From Hyperoplus lanceolatus (lineage: Eukaryota > Chordata > Actinopteri > Uranoscopiformes > Ammodytidae): 64,000 bases of DNA. The first letter of the stretch is position 1. Each line of letters starts with the position of its first letter. Location: positions 13,770,501-13,834,500 of the forward strand of contig CM049400.1 in NCBI GenBank assembly GCA_026929865.2, read 5' to 3'. Of this stretch, positions 44,032 to 56,640 are shown piece after piece. The position numbers were made by a program, and so were the translations under genes. Below the pieces are notes generated by a model that saw only the letters and a list, made by a program, of their open reading frames with translations, was not told the DNA's origin and ran no database searches.

Positions 44032-47000
44032 TCAGCACCCGGCTGGAGATGGAGCGAAGAAATATAGAGCCAGTAGAATGAGGTAGACGATCACCAGAGT
44101 TGTACCTGCGAGAAACAAGACATGAAGAGCCCTCTGTCAGTGTTTATCTTTTGTGAGATAATGACATGGTGCACCCAGGGACTTTCGTAAAACACGTCCT
44201 GGGGCATGTTTGGAAGTTATCTGGATAAAACCCAGTAGGCCTCTCAGTGTCATCAACTGATAGAAAAAAACCTGTTGTGTTAATTGTTAATTTAAACTTG
44301 ATGAATGACTAAACCTGAATAGATAATTTTAAATATAATTAACTACCACACTCACATCCTTATCACAACATCCTAATTTGCTGAATCATTGTCTCCTAGG
44401 TTTGAATCATCCAACAACATGGGAATATGCTGCTCTTTGGGCTGCTGACCAAATGTTGTCAAAACCAAAGTAAACCAAATGATAACTGCTGATTAGTTTG
44501 TTAAGCATCTGTAATTAATAGACTCAAACATATGGAGTCACGACTATGGACCTTATAGACCAATGCTCTTTTCTGCCTTTTCCAATTTTATACAGTATAT
44601 TACACAAGGCAACAGCAGATGAAGAGGTAACGTACATGTTTCTGAATGATTCAAAATACTTTTTTTTGAGGATTCATTACTTTAAATTCATTTAAATGCA
44701 GGTGTTTTTTAATAAAGGATGTGTTTTAACACTAAAAAATAAAAATCTTAAAAGACTCTAAACTTACCCTGAAAATAATCTGACTTGCCGTCCATGAAGA
44801 TGTAGTTCACAATAATCACACTGAAGATACTGGCCCACAGGTGCAGGTCACTGAATAACAGCACAAATCCCACATCCTGCCCGAAACAGAGATGGTGTTT
44901 TATTTCAGAAATAGAGCAGTGAGTACTTTCACTTTATGAATGAATAGTGATCAAAATGATAAAATGCATCTTACATAGAAAGCATTAAATAAGACCAGAA
45001 TTGGAATCTGTAGCATGCACACTTGAACAGCAATACAGATTCCCACCTCCAAGCTGAAAAAAAAACAATATTTAGATACACATCACTTTTCTTTCATCTA
45101 AGAAACTTTTTAAAATAAAAGACAGCTTTTACCTGAGACTGATGTTGTTTTGCAATGCAAACTGGATCCCGTTAACAATCTCTGGTATCTCAGGAACCAT
45201 AGCGATAACTGTCACCCCAATGAAATACTGGAAAAAAGGATTCAGGCGTTAGAAAAGCCAGAGAACACGACCAAATGAAAAACTTCCTGGGCTTGCTCAG
45301 ATGTCCTGACCTGAGAAATGTTGGGCTGGTTGAGTATGGGCTGGATGTTCTCGGTGGCAAGATCGGCACAAGCAGACATGAGCACGGTGGCCATGATGAG
45401 GATGACCATAGACCTCCACCGTGACCAGTGGACCACTGCTCCATGGTGACCCGTCACTGCAAAGACAAACGCCTCACTGTTCACTGTATTGTTATGTGAT
45501 AACGAAAGGCAAAAAATTCTGTATTAAGCCGTTAACTGGGATACATGAGAGGGAGACTCCTACTCTGTCTCTCTACGACATGAATGTCATAAATGTGGGA
45601 GTGCGTCTTCAGTGTGAAGATCAGACCAATGATGTAGGCAACTGGTAGGAGAACAGACACCGTGTACACCAGTGGCCTGCCAACAAGAACACAACATACA
45701 CACGATCTATGAGAGGGAAGACAAATATAATGGCACCAAAATCTTATAGAAACTCAAAGACAATATGAGGAGTTAAAAGGTTTTAAATCAGTGGTTCACT
45801 AGTTTGAGATTTATCTATTGCCTTCCAAGGAACAATTTGTGTGCATTGTTTGACTTGAATAAAGCTTGAAACTTTGAAAAAACTGTTATTAACTCACATC
45901 ACAGTGAAAATTGAGTTACTTTGAAATAAATTATTAAAGTTTTCCTTTCTCTCAATCAATAGATATGTTTTACTATAACTGGCATAGCTCCATGTTAGGT
46001 CCACATCTACAATCAAGAGCTAAAACATGCAAAACAAACAGCATGATCATTTAACCCGTTCAGATCCCCGTAAATTCCAATGGACTTAACTTTTTCAGCA
46101 TGCTTAGACAGATGTTGGACAAAGACAACTTCAACAACTTTGATTGCTGTGCCAATAAACTGGGTAAGGGAAATAATAAGATACAAAAAAAAGAAAAAAA
46201 GAAACTCTGGGCTGATAGTCATTAAAAAGAAAATCAAAAATAATACTGTATATGCTTTATTCAAATTATACAATGTATATATGCAATTTGGTTTAAAGCA
46301 TTACTTTTTGTATTGAAGTGATCCATTGATAGAACAAATATACTTGATTTTTGTTTAAAAAAGTTTAAAAAAATGTACTGACATGTTAAGTATAAGGTGG
46401 TGTCTCTTGTAAACATTCTTCGTCCATTCCAGTGGATGGAAAATAACATATAACGTAAAAAAAGAAAGTTCAATATTTTTTTTGTGTATGGATCATATAT
46501 GGGTTCATTCCTTTATATTACAGCTATGTGTGAAGAAATAAATATCTTACTGAATATGGTTTTGGAACAGTGTACCGTTTTTCTGTTGAGAAAAAAACAA
46601 ACATTATAAATAATACAGTGTTTGTCAGACGAATGCTGTATGTATGTTGTGACATTGCTAACTATGCTGACCACGTCGTAGTAGCAGTTGTGGCAGATGA
46701 ACGGCCCGCTGCTGTTTCCAACAGTGGAGTCTGTGCAGTCGTCACAAACCAGGATTCCATAAGCCTTGGAAAACATCGTTGGGGCAAACACACCTACCAT
46801 TGACAGTCAGGTTAGTGCGTAATTACATCTTGGTAATTTACATTGCATTTGATATTAATTTTGGCAGACAAACACTTGTGCACCTGGTTCTGTTTCTGCT
46901 AACATTGACTGTGCATCATCAAGCATTTCCATATCAGATCTTTATCATTTTTGTGAGCTAACAAGAGGTTAAAATGTCAAATTGAAAAACTTCAAGAACA

Positions 47001-50000
47001 CTTACAAACACATTGGAAACAGTGTCTGCCAAAAAAGATGAACCACTGCAGCGGTAGCATATGTCACCTGCAAGTGGCGCAAGTGTTAACTGTTGAGCCA
47101 TTCCTTTATTTGTCTTTAGGAGGCAAAACAATGTTGCATCTGGAGGTCTTAACAAAATGTTCAATGCAAAAACTGCAGCTGACTCAATGTGAATGAATGA
47201 GTTTGTGAATAAGTTAGGAGCCAGATTCATAAGGTGATTCGTATTTTAAATACTGACGGACAAAATATTCCTATTTATATTTGTAACTTTTTTTGTTGTC
47301 ATCACCACCATTTGTCTGACACTTCCAAAGATGTATAGCTATGTGACGCCATACATTACATGAATTGGTTTTCCAATACTTGCCTCCTACAGAGATGAAA
47401 AGCAACGCAGAACTCACTCCTGTAGAGCGACTGTTGAACGTTTGCTCACTGTGTTTCAGCCCTCCGATTATCATGCAGATGCCCTGAAAATAAGACAAAG
47501 TAAGGAGGCTCATTCATAATGAACATGTTGGACATGGAGTGATTAGTTTACAAATTAACATCCTTTTAATTGAAATGTTTGACCTATGAAGCTGTAAAAT
47601 GTGATGTCAATGCAGGTTGGCTCACAGGGATAAAGAGGACGCACCCGAGCAGCGTGCCAGTCAGCGCTGCTTTAACAACCTCCTGCAGACACGATTTGGC
47701 TGCCTTGTGACCTCTGATTAGGGCTGTGATGTAAAAGGTCAACTCTGTGATTGAGCCGAAGCTGGCGTTCACCACTGCACCCACAGCAAAGTTACTCTGG
47801 GCTGAGATGCTGCGAGGGATACAAATGAAGGGAAATAAACATAAATAGAAATTTTTAAGAAAATCTTTTTTCTTTTATTTCATCTTAAGTCACTCTACAG
47901 GGGTGTGTTTCAATAAAGAAAAAAACCTGTCTCACCTAGCAATGCCCATACCAATATAATAAGACAGAGGTATGATGGAGCCGATTGCTATGGCAAACTT
48001 GACATCAGAGCTGGCGTACTGGTTTTCTCTGTCAATATATCCGATTACGATGGCAACTATTACTAGAGGAAGGAGGTCTGAGACAGGGGTTAAAGTAAAC
48101 AAGTCTTCAAATGACTTACTAACATAAACACACACACATACTGTACATACTTCAGATATACGGTTAAAGGATACTGACAGCAAAAACATTGATCCCATCC
48201 ACAGTGTACTTGTAGTAGTACAAGTTTGCAGCATGGTAGCAGCACAGCAGTGCTTTGGTCTCATAGCCTTGATGCTACGGGTAAAAAATAATAATAAAGA
48301 AACTGGTGTATGAGCATGAAACCAACACTAAATAATTTCTCCAGGTTAATGTGCTGTGGATGATGAAAAGTAAATCTCTCTTGCCTTCCTCTGTGAGCAG
48401 GTGGAGACAGACACATCCTCAGGAGCCAAGAGAAGAATGACGCTCAGGGTCCGTGCGTTCATCTTGGAAACAGGGATGGTGAAAACCAGGATCCAAGACA
48501 AGAAGCAGCCCAGGGAGTGGATTACCACCAGAGGAGGATATCCCAGCAGCAGCCACACGTAGGTGGAGAAACGACGCTTTGCAACGAGAAGAAAGCTAAG
48601 ATTTATTTTTGATGTAGCAGAAATTACTTTTTGATTTACATAAAAATATAATACATATAGGCCTATATAATAATATTTATAGAGTGTGTAAAATTACCCA
48701 GTAGGGAATGCGCAGAGGTCGTACTGGAAACTCCATGACTGGCACCTCTGTGGGTGAAGGCAGTAGAACTGGCGAGTTGTCCTCTGTACCGTCTATGTTA
48801 CATTCACAATCTGGTGCTTGCTCACAACATCTCATCAATGTATTTCCAATCTGGAGAAACAACCAGAGACAAGGTTTATTTTGGCTCCTTAGAGCACCAA
48901 CTTTACATCTAAACCTATGTAGTCACAATCACAATTAAGGCTGCAACAAACAATTATTTTATCAATGTATGAAATATCAGAAAATAGTCCCAATCCCAAT
49001 TTTACATTTCATGTTTCATCTCACCAACGGGCAAACAACTCAAAGATATGTCACTCTCAGGACATTAAAGGTTCATTAAGCAGAATGGTCAGCTAACTTC
49101 CTGTCAGTGACTGCAGTTAGCAGTCCCCTCCCTCCTCCCACGTCACCACATTAATGCACTTCAAGCTGCGAGTTATCAAGCATCATCTCAGATCCATAAG
49201 TGTGATAAAACATGATAAAAACCATCAAAACAGACATTGGGAAGGATTTTAACCTGCTCCGCCATTGTAGGCGCATACTTATTCACCCATCTGTCGCTCT
49301 GCATGTGCACCGGCAGTGAGACGGGTGCCGGTTTGTAGCGTTCTCTCTTCTGATTGGTTATCAGTAGTGGGATCCCCAAAATGTTTATTTGACGATTACA
49401 TGCAGAGCGAGTGGCTGAGAGATCGGCTTTATGAAATGCGCACACTAAATAAGTGATCACTGTTTGAATAAAGAGCGATTTAATACTTATATTAACATAG
49501 ATAAATCGCTTACTTCACCTTTAAAACAAGGAAAAGCAGCAAATATTTACATTTGAGAAACTAAATGCATGAAATCAAATTAAAAAAAATTTAAAAGTTG
49601 TAAGAAATTGAAAACAAAGAATTTTTTTTAAGGTTTATGGAGGCAATTACTATGAATGTTACTGGTCAGAATTTGAGTGCCACGCAGTACCTGGTGGATT
49701 GACTTGCCGAATGGCCACAGGAAATAGCAGGACAACTTCCAGCAAAGCTTTCCTGAAGAGTGTGAGAAAAAACAGAAAAAACAAATCAGGACAATATTCG
49801 ATCAATAAGAAATACTGTCCTTAAGGCTCTTGCACACTGAGTCTGGTTTTTTGAATGCGAAACTGTCACATTAAAATAAATAAAAACTGATTAGTCAACT
49901 GACATGCTGAAATACACTTTAAAACAATCGGGATAATTCCAAAGCTATTTGATCAGCTTGAGCTGTGCACAATCTCAGGATTGGATGGGCCGAATATTTC

Positions 50001-51325
50001 CACTAGTGAGAGGACCCAAAATCATCCTCACTGCTTGATGACTCCATTTTAGTTTGTTTTACAACAAATTTGCAATGAATAGAAAAACATACGCAACAGA
50101 CTCAGTTAGCAGGGTTCCTTTACGTAACAAATTTTATCTGATTACAGATATTACAAAAAACTAAAAATCTATTTATATAATATTTGTTGATTGTCTCACC
50201 TACCATATGGTAAACCAATGATAGTGATGAACATCAGTGTGCCGATCAGGAAATATACCAGAGAGACCCACCAACCAAAGACGAACACATATGCTACATT
50301 TCCACATGTGAAGAGATGACCTAATCCCGAGAAGAAAAACATTATTTGACAAGTTCTCCAGCAGCCACAGGAGCAATGTGTGTGACAATTACATTGTAGT
50401 GCATTGTATTAACAAATCACAAGGTGAAGGTGCAAGGTCAAATTATAACTCAAGCTAAGCGTCCATCATCGTTAACGGACTGACTTCTTGTCTCGACAAA
50501 GACCTACCATGCTTGCCTTGGTCAGTTTTACTGTTCAATGATGGATTTTTTATTTTACCTCCAAAAACAGTTACAGTAAAGTGGCTGTACACACAAGCAC
50601 TGTAACTCCTCTTACCTGAATGTGGTTTAATGACGTTCAGTTCAGAGTAAAGCTCTTTCACAACTTCTGACCTGACTTCGAACGGACGCTCTGTCACGTG
50701 GCTCTTCCATTTTCTAAAACCAAACTGACACACACGGACAGACACACAGTTTGAGGGATTAACCAGCCTGCCTGTTGTGCTGCACTCCAACCACTTTTGA
50801 TTTGCGTGGGGAAACATTTGCCTCTAGACTTCTCACCCTGTAGTTGTTGACCAGTTTGTTGGCTTCCACTTCGTTCTCTGCTTTGATGGTTCTCTTGCAT
50901 TGGATTTCCACCCAACTGTCATCAGAAGCCTGATGGTTCAGACCTAATAGAGCGAGCAACAAGATGAAAAATTAATATTTTAAGACAGAACAGCATTATT
51001 ACAATGCTGCACACAGCTCTGACATCAAATTCTGATTTGAAAATAAATTGTGAAAATGGACTGTTTAAATAAGCATCATTCCTGATAGTATCAATGTTCC
51101 TTGTATCTCTATGACACTACTTATATTGTTCTATTGAAAATAATTAGACCTAAAAATTCTCAATAACACCTTACTCACATGTGTGTGCAAGTAGGCATTT
51201 TGTTGTGCATTGATGAAAAGATGGAGTGCAAATGCCAGTTGAATTAGATTGTGGACCTTCACTCAGTCTGTCAAAGGTCTGTTCATGAGTGTCACCTGCC
51301 TGGGGATCATGCTCCCACGAAGGTT
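44032..51325 (-). CDS. cax1: CAX-type cation/proton exchanger with YccF-like N-terminal membrane region (N-terminus missing)
   Basis: Nineteen exons, reverse strand: 51179-51325, 50837-50943, 50616-50724, 50204-50320, 49691-49752, 48698-48850, 48385-48576, 48175-48274, 47936-48077, 47626-47809, 47384-47483, 46672-46793, 46551-46582, 45564-45676, 45311-45456, 45133-45227, 44975-45053, 44768-44876 and 44032-44105. Phases agree over about 727 codons. First a soluble part, then YccF-like units (WWVSLVYFLIGTLMFITIIG, LPYGKLCWKLS, FLWPFGK; later GYPPLVVIHSLGCFLSWILV). Then the CAX core: NFAVGAVVNASFGSITEL (first repeat), VFAPTMFSKAYG, VTVIAMVPEIPEIVNGIQFA (second repeat). The family exchanges Ca2+ or other cations for protons across endomembranes; zebrafish cax1 is needed in neural crest. 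A loop with CDDC and CHNC is odd. Two introns start with GC. The start exon was not found. Confidence 0.9.
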
Positions 51326-51476
51326 CTGCAGCAACAAGCAAAAAAAATGTATTACACACACATAAAGATGTTTTATTTTGTCACAAAGTAGCTCAAAATA
51401 TAGTCAAAATATGGGTACTTAGAGAGTTTGCAGTGAAACTATAATATTGATAAGACAAAATTGTGCTCAAACATGT

Positions 51477-51545
51477 CATTTTATAAACACAACAGTTGAC
51501 TGTGTGTTGTTCAATCACACAGTCAACTGTTGTGTTTATAAAATG
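51477..51545. repeat. perfect 30-bp hairpin with 9-nt loop
   Basis: Arms 51477-51506 and 51516-51545 are exact inverted copies (ACAACAGTTGACTGTGTG core). It lies 150 bases upstream of the most 5' cax1 exon found. Confidence 0.95.
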
Positions 51546-52020
51546 AATTTTAAAGCATTTTAAAGATCTATTTACAACATTCCAAAATACTGAAAGATTT
51601 TAATTCAGAAATCTCCTGAGACATGATTTCAGTCTTATGAAGTTATTCCACAAAAAAAGTTACCTGCTTAAATTTTTTGGAAAATTATATTGACTTAATT
51701 TAAACTCAGATTTAAAGTGGTCTGTTTCAGTGGATGGAGACTTTAAACATTTCAAGGAGAGACAATGAAACATTTGAGAAATCTCAGGATGCCCACAAGT
51801 CGAGGCTTTGTCTTGAGAGCAATGTCAACGCAACAACACATGCACTGAATTGAAGCTGGTCTGTGTCAGTTGTGTCAAAAGTGACATAGCTTATTTCGTA
51901 AAAAGACATCGGCAGCAGAGACCTCATACATAGCACCCACAATAGCTTTGGCATTACCTATATCAAGTCTTTTGACAACATTAATTCAAGAACTTGTATG
52001 TGCATGTGGATACTAAGGAC

Positions 52021-52370
52021 TTAAAGGGACACTGTGTAACATTTTAAGTAATGTATTTGCTAAAATCAATATCCTCATTCATAAATATGTCCTCATTGGT
52101 GTAAAATCACCTCTGCCAATAATCTGAATTATCCTCCTGAGCGGTGAATTACAAATATTAATATTACATTTTGTACATTGAGCAGGCAAGTCTTATGGAG
52201 GCATCCATGTTTTTGGAATGTCATCAGGTGCATTGTTTAAAATTTAGAATTGTTCTTGTCCTTGAAGGCCACTGTAGCTTCTGTTATTATTCAAAAGGGG
52301 TGGGGTTACCCAGGGAGCGTTGCATTCTAGAAATTTCTTGATGATGTCATGTTACACACTGCCCCTTTAA
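52021..52370. mobile_element. MITE with TTAAAGGGACACTGTGTAAC termini
   Basis: Left end TTAAAGGGACACTGTGTAAC (52021-52040). Right end GTTACACACTGCCCCTTTAA (52351-52370) is its near-exact inverse. It is 350 bp and non-coding. It resembles the element at 10910-11261 in terminal sequence and size. Confidence 0.8.
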
Positions 52371-52483
52371 AGAATGCACAGTAAAACAAACTTCCCCTTA
52401 AGGCCAGGACACACCAGTCCGACTACCCGAAAATGGAGACTGCCGATTCAGGGAGCTCCAGTCTTCCCGTCGCGGCCGAAAAA

Positions 52484-55400
52484 GTGCAAAGGCAAGGCAA
52501 GGCAAGGCAAGTTTATTTATATAGCACAATTCAGACACAAGGCCACTCAAAGTGCTTTACAGGGGCAAGATTAGAATACATAAAACACATTATAAAACAT
52601 TTAAAAGCGAATAAAAGAAGCAAATTAAAAAAAATTAAAACTCGATTTAAAAACATTTAAAAGCAAATAAAAGAAGCAAATAAAATGAAAATTGCAGGTT
52701 AAAATGGAAACAAAAAAGTCTTCAGACTCGATTTAAAAGAACTGAGAGTTGCAGCAGACCTCAAATTCTCTGGGAGTTTGTTCCAGAGATTTGGTGCATA
52801 ATAACTAAAAGCTGCTTCTCCTTGTTTAGTCCTAACTCTAAGGACTGTAAGTAGACCTGTCCCAGACGACCTAAGGGCTCTGGACGGTTCATAACGTATC
52901 AGCATATCAGTAATCTATTTTGGCCCTAAACCATTTAGTGCTTTATAAACCAACATCAGTATTTTGAAATCAATTCTTTGAGTGACTGGGAGCCAGTGTA
53001 AAGACCTCAGAACTGGGGTAATGTGATCTACTTTTTTGGTCCTAGTGAGGACTCGGGCAGCAGCGTTCTGAATTAGCTGAAGCTGTCTGATAGATTTTTT
53101 TGGAAGGCCAGCAAGGACACTGTTACAGTAGTCAAGTCTACTAAAGATAAATGCATGGACAAGTTTGTCTAAATCTTGCTGAGACAAAAGCCCTTTAATT
53201 CTTGATATGTTTTTTAGGTGGTAGTAGGCTGATTTATTAATTGATTGTATGTGTTTCTTGAAATTCAAGTCGGAGTCTATAACAACACCAAGATTTCTGG
53301 CTTGGGGTGTGGTTTCTAACATAATGGATGTAAGTTGTGCGCTGACTTTTAATTGTTCATCTTTGGCACCAAAGACAATTACTTCAGTTTTATCGTTGTT
53401 TAATTGAAGGAAATTTTGGCACATCCAATCATTGATTTGTTCAATGCACTTACTCAGTGCCTGTATCGGACTGTAGTCTTCTGGTGATATGGTTATGTAA
53501 ATTTGTGTGTCGTCTGCATAATTATGGTAGCATAATTTGTTCTTATTCACAATCTGAGCTAGTGGGAGCATGTAGATGTTAAATAGAAGAGGGCCAAGAA
53601 TGGAACTTTGGGGGACCCCGCATTCAATATTTGTCCGCTCAGATGTGAAATTGCCTATTGACACATAGTAGGGGAGAACGGGGTAAGTAGGCACACTTTT
53701 TACTCTAGTGAGAATTGCTCATCACCTAAACATCTTTGAATAGTCATTCCTACATTAAATTGAAGCTTAAGGTGTTGGCTTGAAATGTGTACCCCTCACT
53801 TGTTCTATCTTATTGTAATAAAGAAGAAATTAATCATCAAAGACACCCTTACACATTGTGACAACCAACCCCATCAAGGGGTCGGTTGTCAAACACTATG
53901 GGGTTGTTTGTCACAATGTTATCTTAATGGGAATAATCTTAAAAAGAAGGCAAGAAAGTAGAACTAAATTTGAAAGTTTAATTGCATTGTCAAGTTGACA
54001 AATAGGCCTACATAACTTACTGTAGCCTTGGCAGCTGGTCTAGCTTGGGATGCACTGGGTTGTTTTGATTTTGTTGTCCTTTTTTCTTTTGCATGCTAGA
54101 TGCCTTTTACAGCTCTATTCTTTCCTTCTCTGGGGTGTCAGTGAGGATACAGCTTGACAATTTATTTTGTTATTGGGTTCCTTTTCTGGCTGCAGCCTTG
54201 AGATAACATGTGACAACCAACCCCCCAAAAAATGTGACGACCAACCCCAACTTGAATTTCTTGCTAGCGTCAAGGCCAACAACCATCTGACAACTAATTA
54301 GCTTGCTAACCGCAATCTAAACTATAGTTTACCCTTCACACTTTGTATGGGTAACAAGTGTTTTGTTATAAACCCATTGTGTAAAAGCCTAGAAGAAAAA
54401 TACTGAGGAGCTAAATATTTTCAATTTGACATGAAAAACACAAACAGTGGTCTCACCTCAAATTCAGCAGTCTAACTCCAAGGACGACTATGTAGGTGAC
54501 CTCTGATCCCAATTCTGGATATTTACATACCAAAATTTCACAGACAGCGCCTTCTGGTTCCGAGATATAACGATTGTGACAACCAACCCGTGTGACAAAT
54601 TACCCCGTTCTCCCCTAGTCTCTATCCTTTAAGTAGGATTCAAACCAGCTTAGTACAGTTCCAGAAAGTCCAACCCAGTTTGCTAGTCGATCTAGTAATA
54701 TGCTGTGGTCAACTGTGTCAAAAGCGGCACTGAGATCCAGTAAAACTAAGACAGAACTTTTGCCACTGTCTGTGTTTAAGTGGATGTCATTGAGGACCTT
54801 AACCAGAGCAGTCTCAGTGCTGTGGTGTTGTCGAAATCCTGACTGGAAGACATCAAAGCAGTTATTCATTGCTAAGTAGTTATTTAGCTGTTGATAAACA
54901 GCTTTTTCAATGATTTTACTTAAAAATGGTAGGTTAGATATGGGCCTATAATTTTTCATGAGTGATGTATCTAGATTGTTCTTTTTTAGGAGTGGCTTGA
55001 TGACTGCTGTTTTCAGGGCCTGTGGGAATACACCTGTCTGAAGGGACATGTTGACAATTTGTAGAACATCTGAGGCCATACAGCTAAAAACTGTTTTAAA
55101 GAAGCCTGTGGGCAGAATGTCAAGGCAACAGGATGAGGAGTTCAGGTGTTGTATAATGTCCTCCAGGTTTTTGTGGTTTATAAGATAAAATTCTGTCATT
55201 GCATTTGAATTGATTTTAAGAGGGAACACATATGTTGAACTTGGTATTGATGCAGTGACAGCTTGTCTAATTTAGTGAATTTTCTCAGTAAAGAAGGAGG
55301 CAAATTCATTGCAGGCCCTCGTGGAAAGATGCTCAGACGCTACTGGCACAGGAGGGTTTGTTAATCTGTAGCAAACAGGGCACGTGCATTGTTGTTGTTT

Positions 55401-56640
55401 TTGGTGATGATGTCAGAAAAGAAAGAATGCCTTGCATTTCTCAGTTCTGAGTTAAACGTGCACAGTTTCTCTTTGAAGATGTCATAATGAACCTGGAGAT
55501 TTGTTTTTCGCCACCTGCGTTCTGCTTTACGGCACTCTCTTCTTTCTATTCTGACCTGCGGGGCATTTCTCCAAGGAGATCTTTTCTTACCAGAGACAAC
55601 CTTCATCTTAGTGGGCGCAATAGCATCTATAACACTTGTAAGTTTGCCGTTAAAGTTGTCTAAGAGCTCCTTAACTGAGTTACAGGGGAGGGGTGGTATC
55701 GAAGAAAATGCTTGAATGAATGTTTCACTGGTATTTTCTGTAATATACCGCTTTTTGATTACTTTTGATTGATCAATTGTGTGCACAGACATTTTACTCT
55801 CAAAAAATAAACAGGAATGGTCTGTGAGGGGACCCATATCTGCCACTGTTATGTCTGAAATGTTCATTCCTCTGGAAATGATAAGGTCCATTGGTGCCCT
55901 TTGTTATGAGTTGGTTTGTCAACATGCTGATTTAGTCCAAAGTTGTCAAGGACACAGCACAGTTCTTTCGCACATCTGTCCTCTGGTTTGTCAGTATGAA
56001 TATTGAAATCTCCGACGATTAATACACAGTCAAACTCAGTACATATTACAGACAGCAGTTCAGTAAGTTCATCAAAAAAGCTTGCATTGTATTGTGGTGG
56101 CCGGTAGATATTGATGAAAATAGCTCTAGAGGCTGAATTTAACTGTAGAGCCACATACTCAAATGAATAAAAATTTCCATAAGACATCTTTTTGCATTGT
56201 AGAGATTCTTTAAACAGAATAGCAACCCCCCCTCCTTTTTTATGCACTCTGGATTCACTCACAAAATTGTAATTTGCGGGGGCGGACTCTATGAGAACAG
56301 CTGAGCTGTTATCTTGGTCTAACCAAGTTTCAGTTAAAACATAAAATTAAGATTGTGCCTAGTAATAAGATCATTAATTAAAAATGTTTTACCTGCCAAG
56401 GATCTGATGTTTAATAAAGCTAAATTTAGTATGTTCGAAGCATTGTCAGCCCGATTTATTTCAGCACACTGTGGCTGAAGAGGAATGCTTATCAGATTTG
56501 ATACATTTACAGGATTTAAGAGTTTCCTGTTACTTGAGATACACTTTGAGAAACAGGGCCCCAGCTTATCCTGTGAGTCGTAGGCGTTAACTATGTAGCT
56601 GCGGCCCGGCACATATCAACAAGTGCTGACATCATCAGTC
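52484..56640 (-). mobile_element. L2-like LINE, near full length, degenerate
   Basis: Reading 5' to 3' on the reverse strand: endonuclease motifs LALLNIRSL, NIYRPPQYN, VGDFNIHTD and DHSCLFF (56612 to about 55800). Then RT motifs NYRPISNLPFLSKIIEK, FQSGFRQHHSTETALVKV, LLDLSAAFDTVDHS, GVPQSSILGPLLF and the catalytic NYADDTQIYI. Last is a C-terminal SRLDYCNSVLAGLP and a 3' tail of TTGCC repeats next to 52484. Frames are broken by stops, and by a TA-target element at 53671-54615. The exact 5' end is uncertain. Confidence 0.9.
53669..54617. mobile_element. TA-target DNA transposon with GGGGAGAACGGGG termini (copy 2)
   Basis: Starts GGGGAGAACGGGGTAA (53671) and ends with its exact inverse TTACCCCGTTCTCCCC (54615), flanked by TA at 53669-53670 and 54616-54617. 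Removing the 945-bp insert and one TA rejoins the L2 frame as KDRD-YYVSIG. No transposase is present. Confidence 0.92.

Noticed and set aside
46013-46273. 86-codon hydrophobic frame in a cax1 intron
   Set aside because: It fits no exchanger helix, lacks matched splice sites, and the phase between the flanking exons is already satisfied by the 32-nt exon at 46551-46582.
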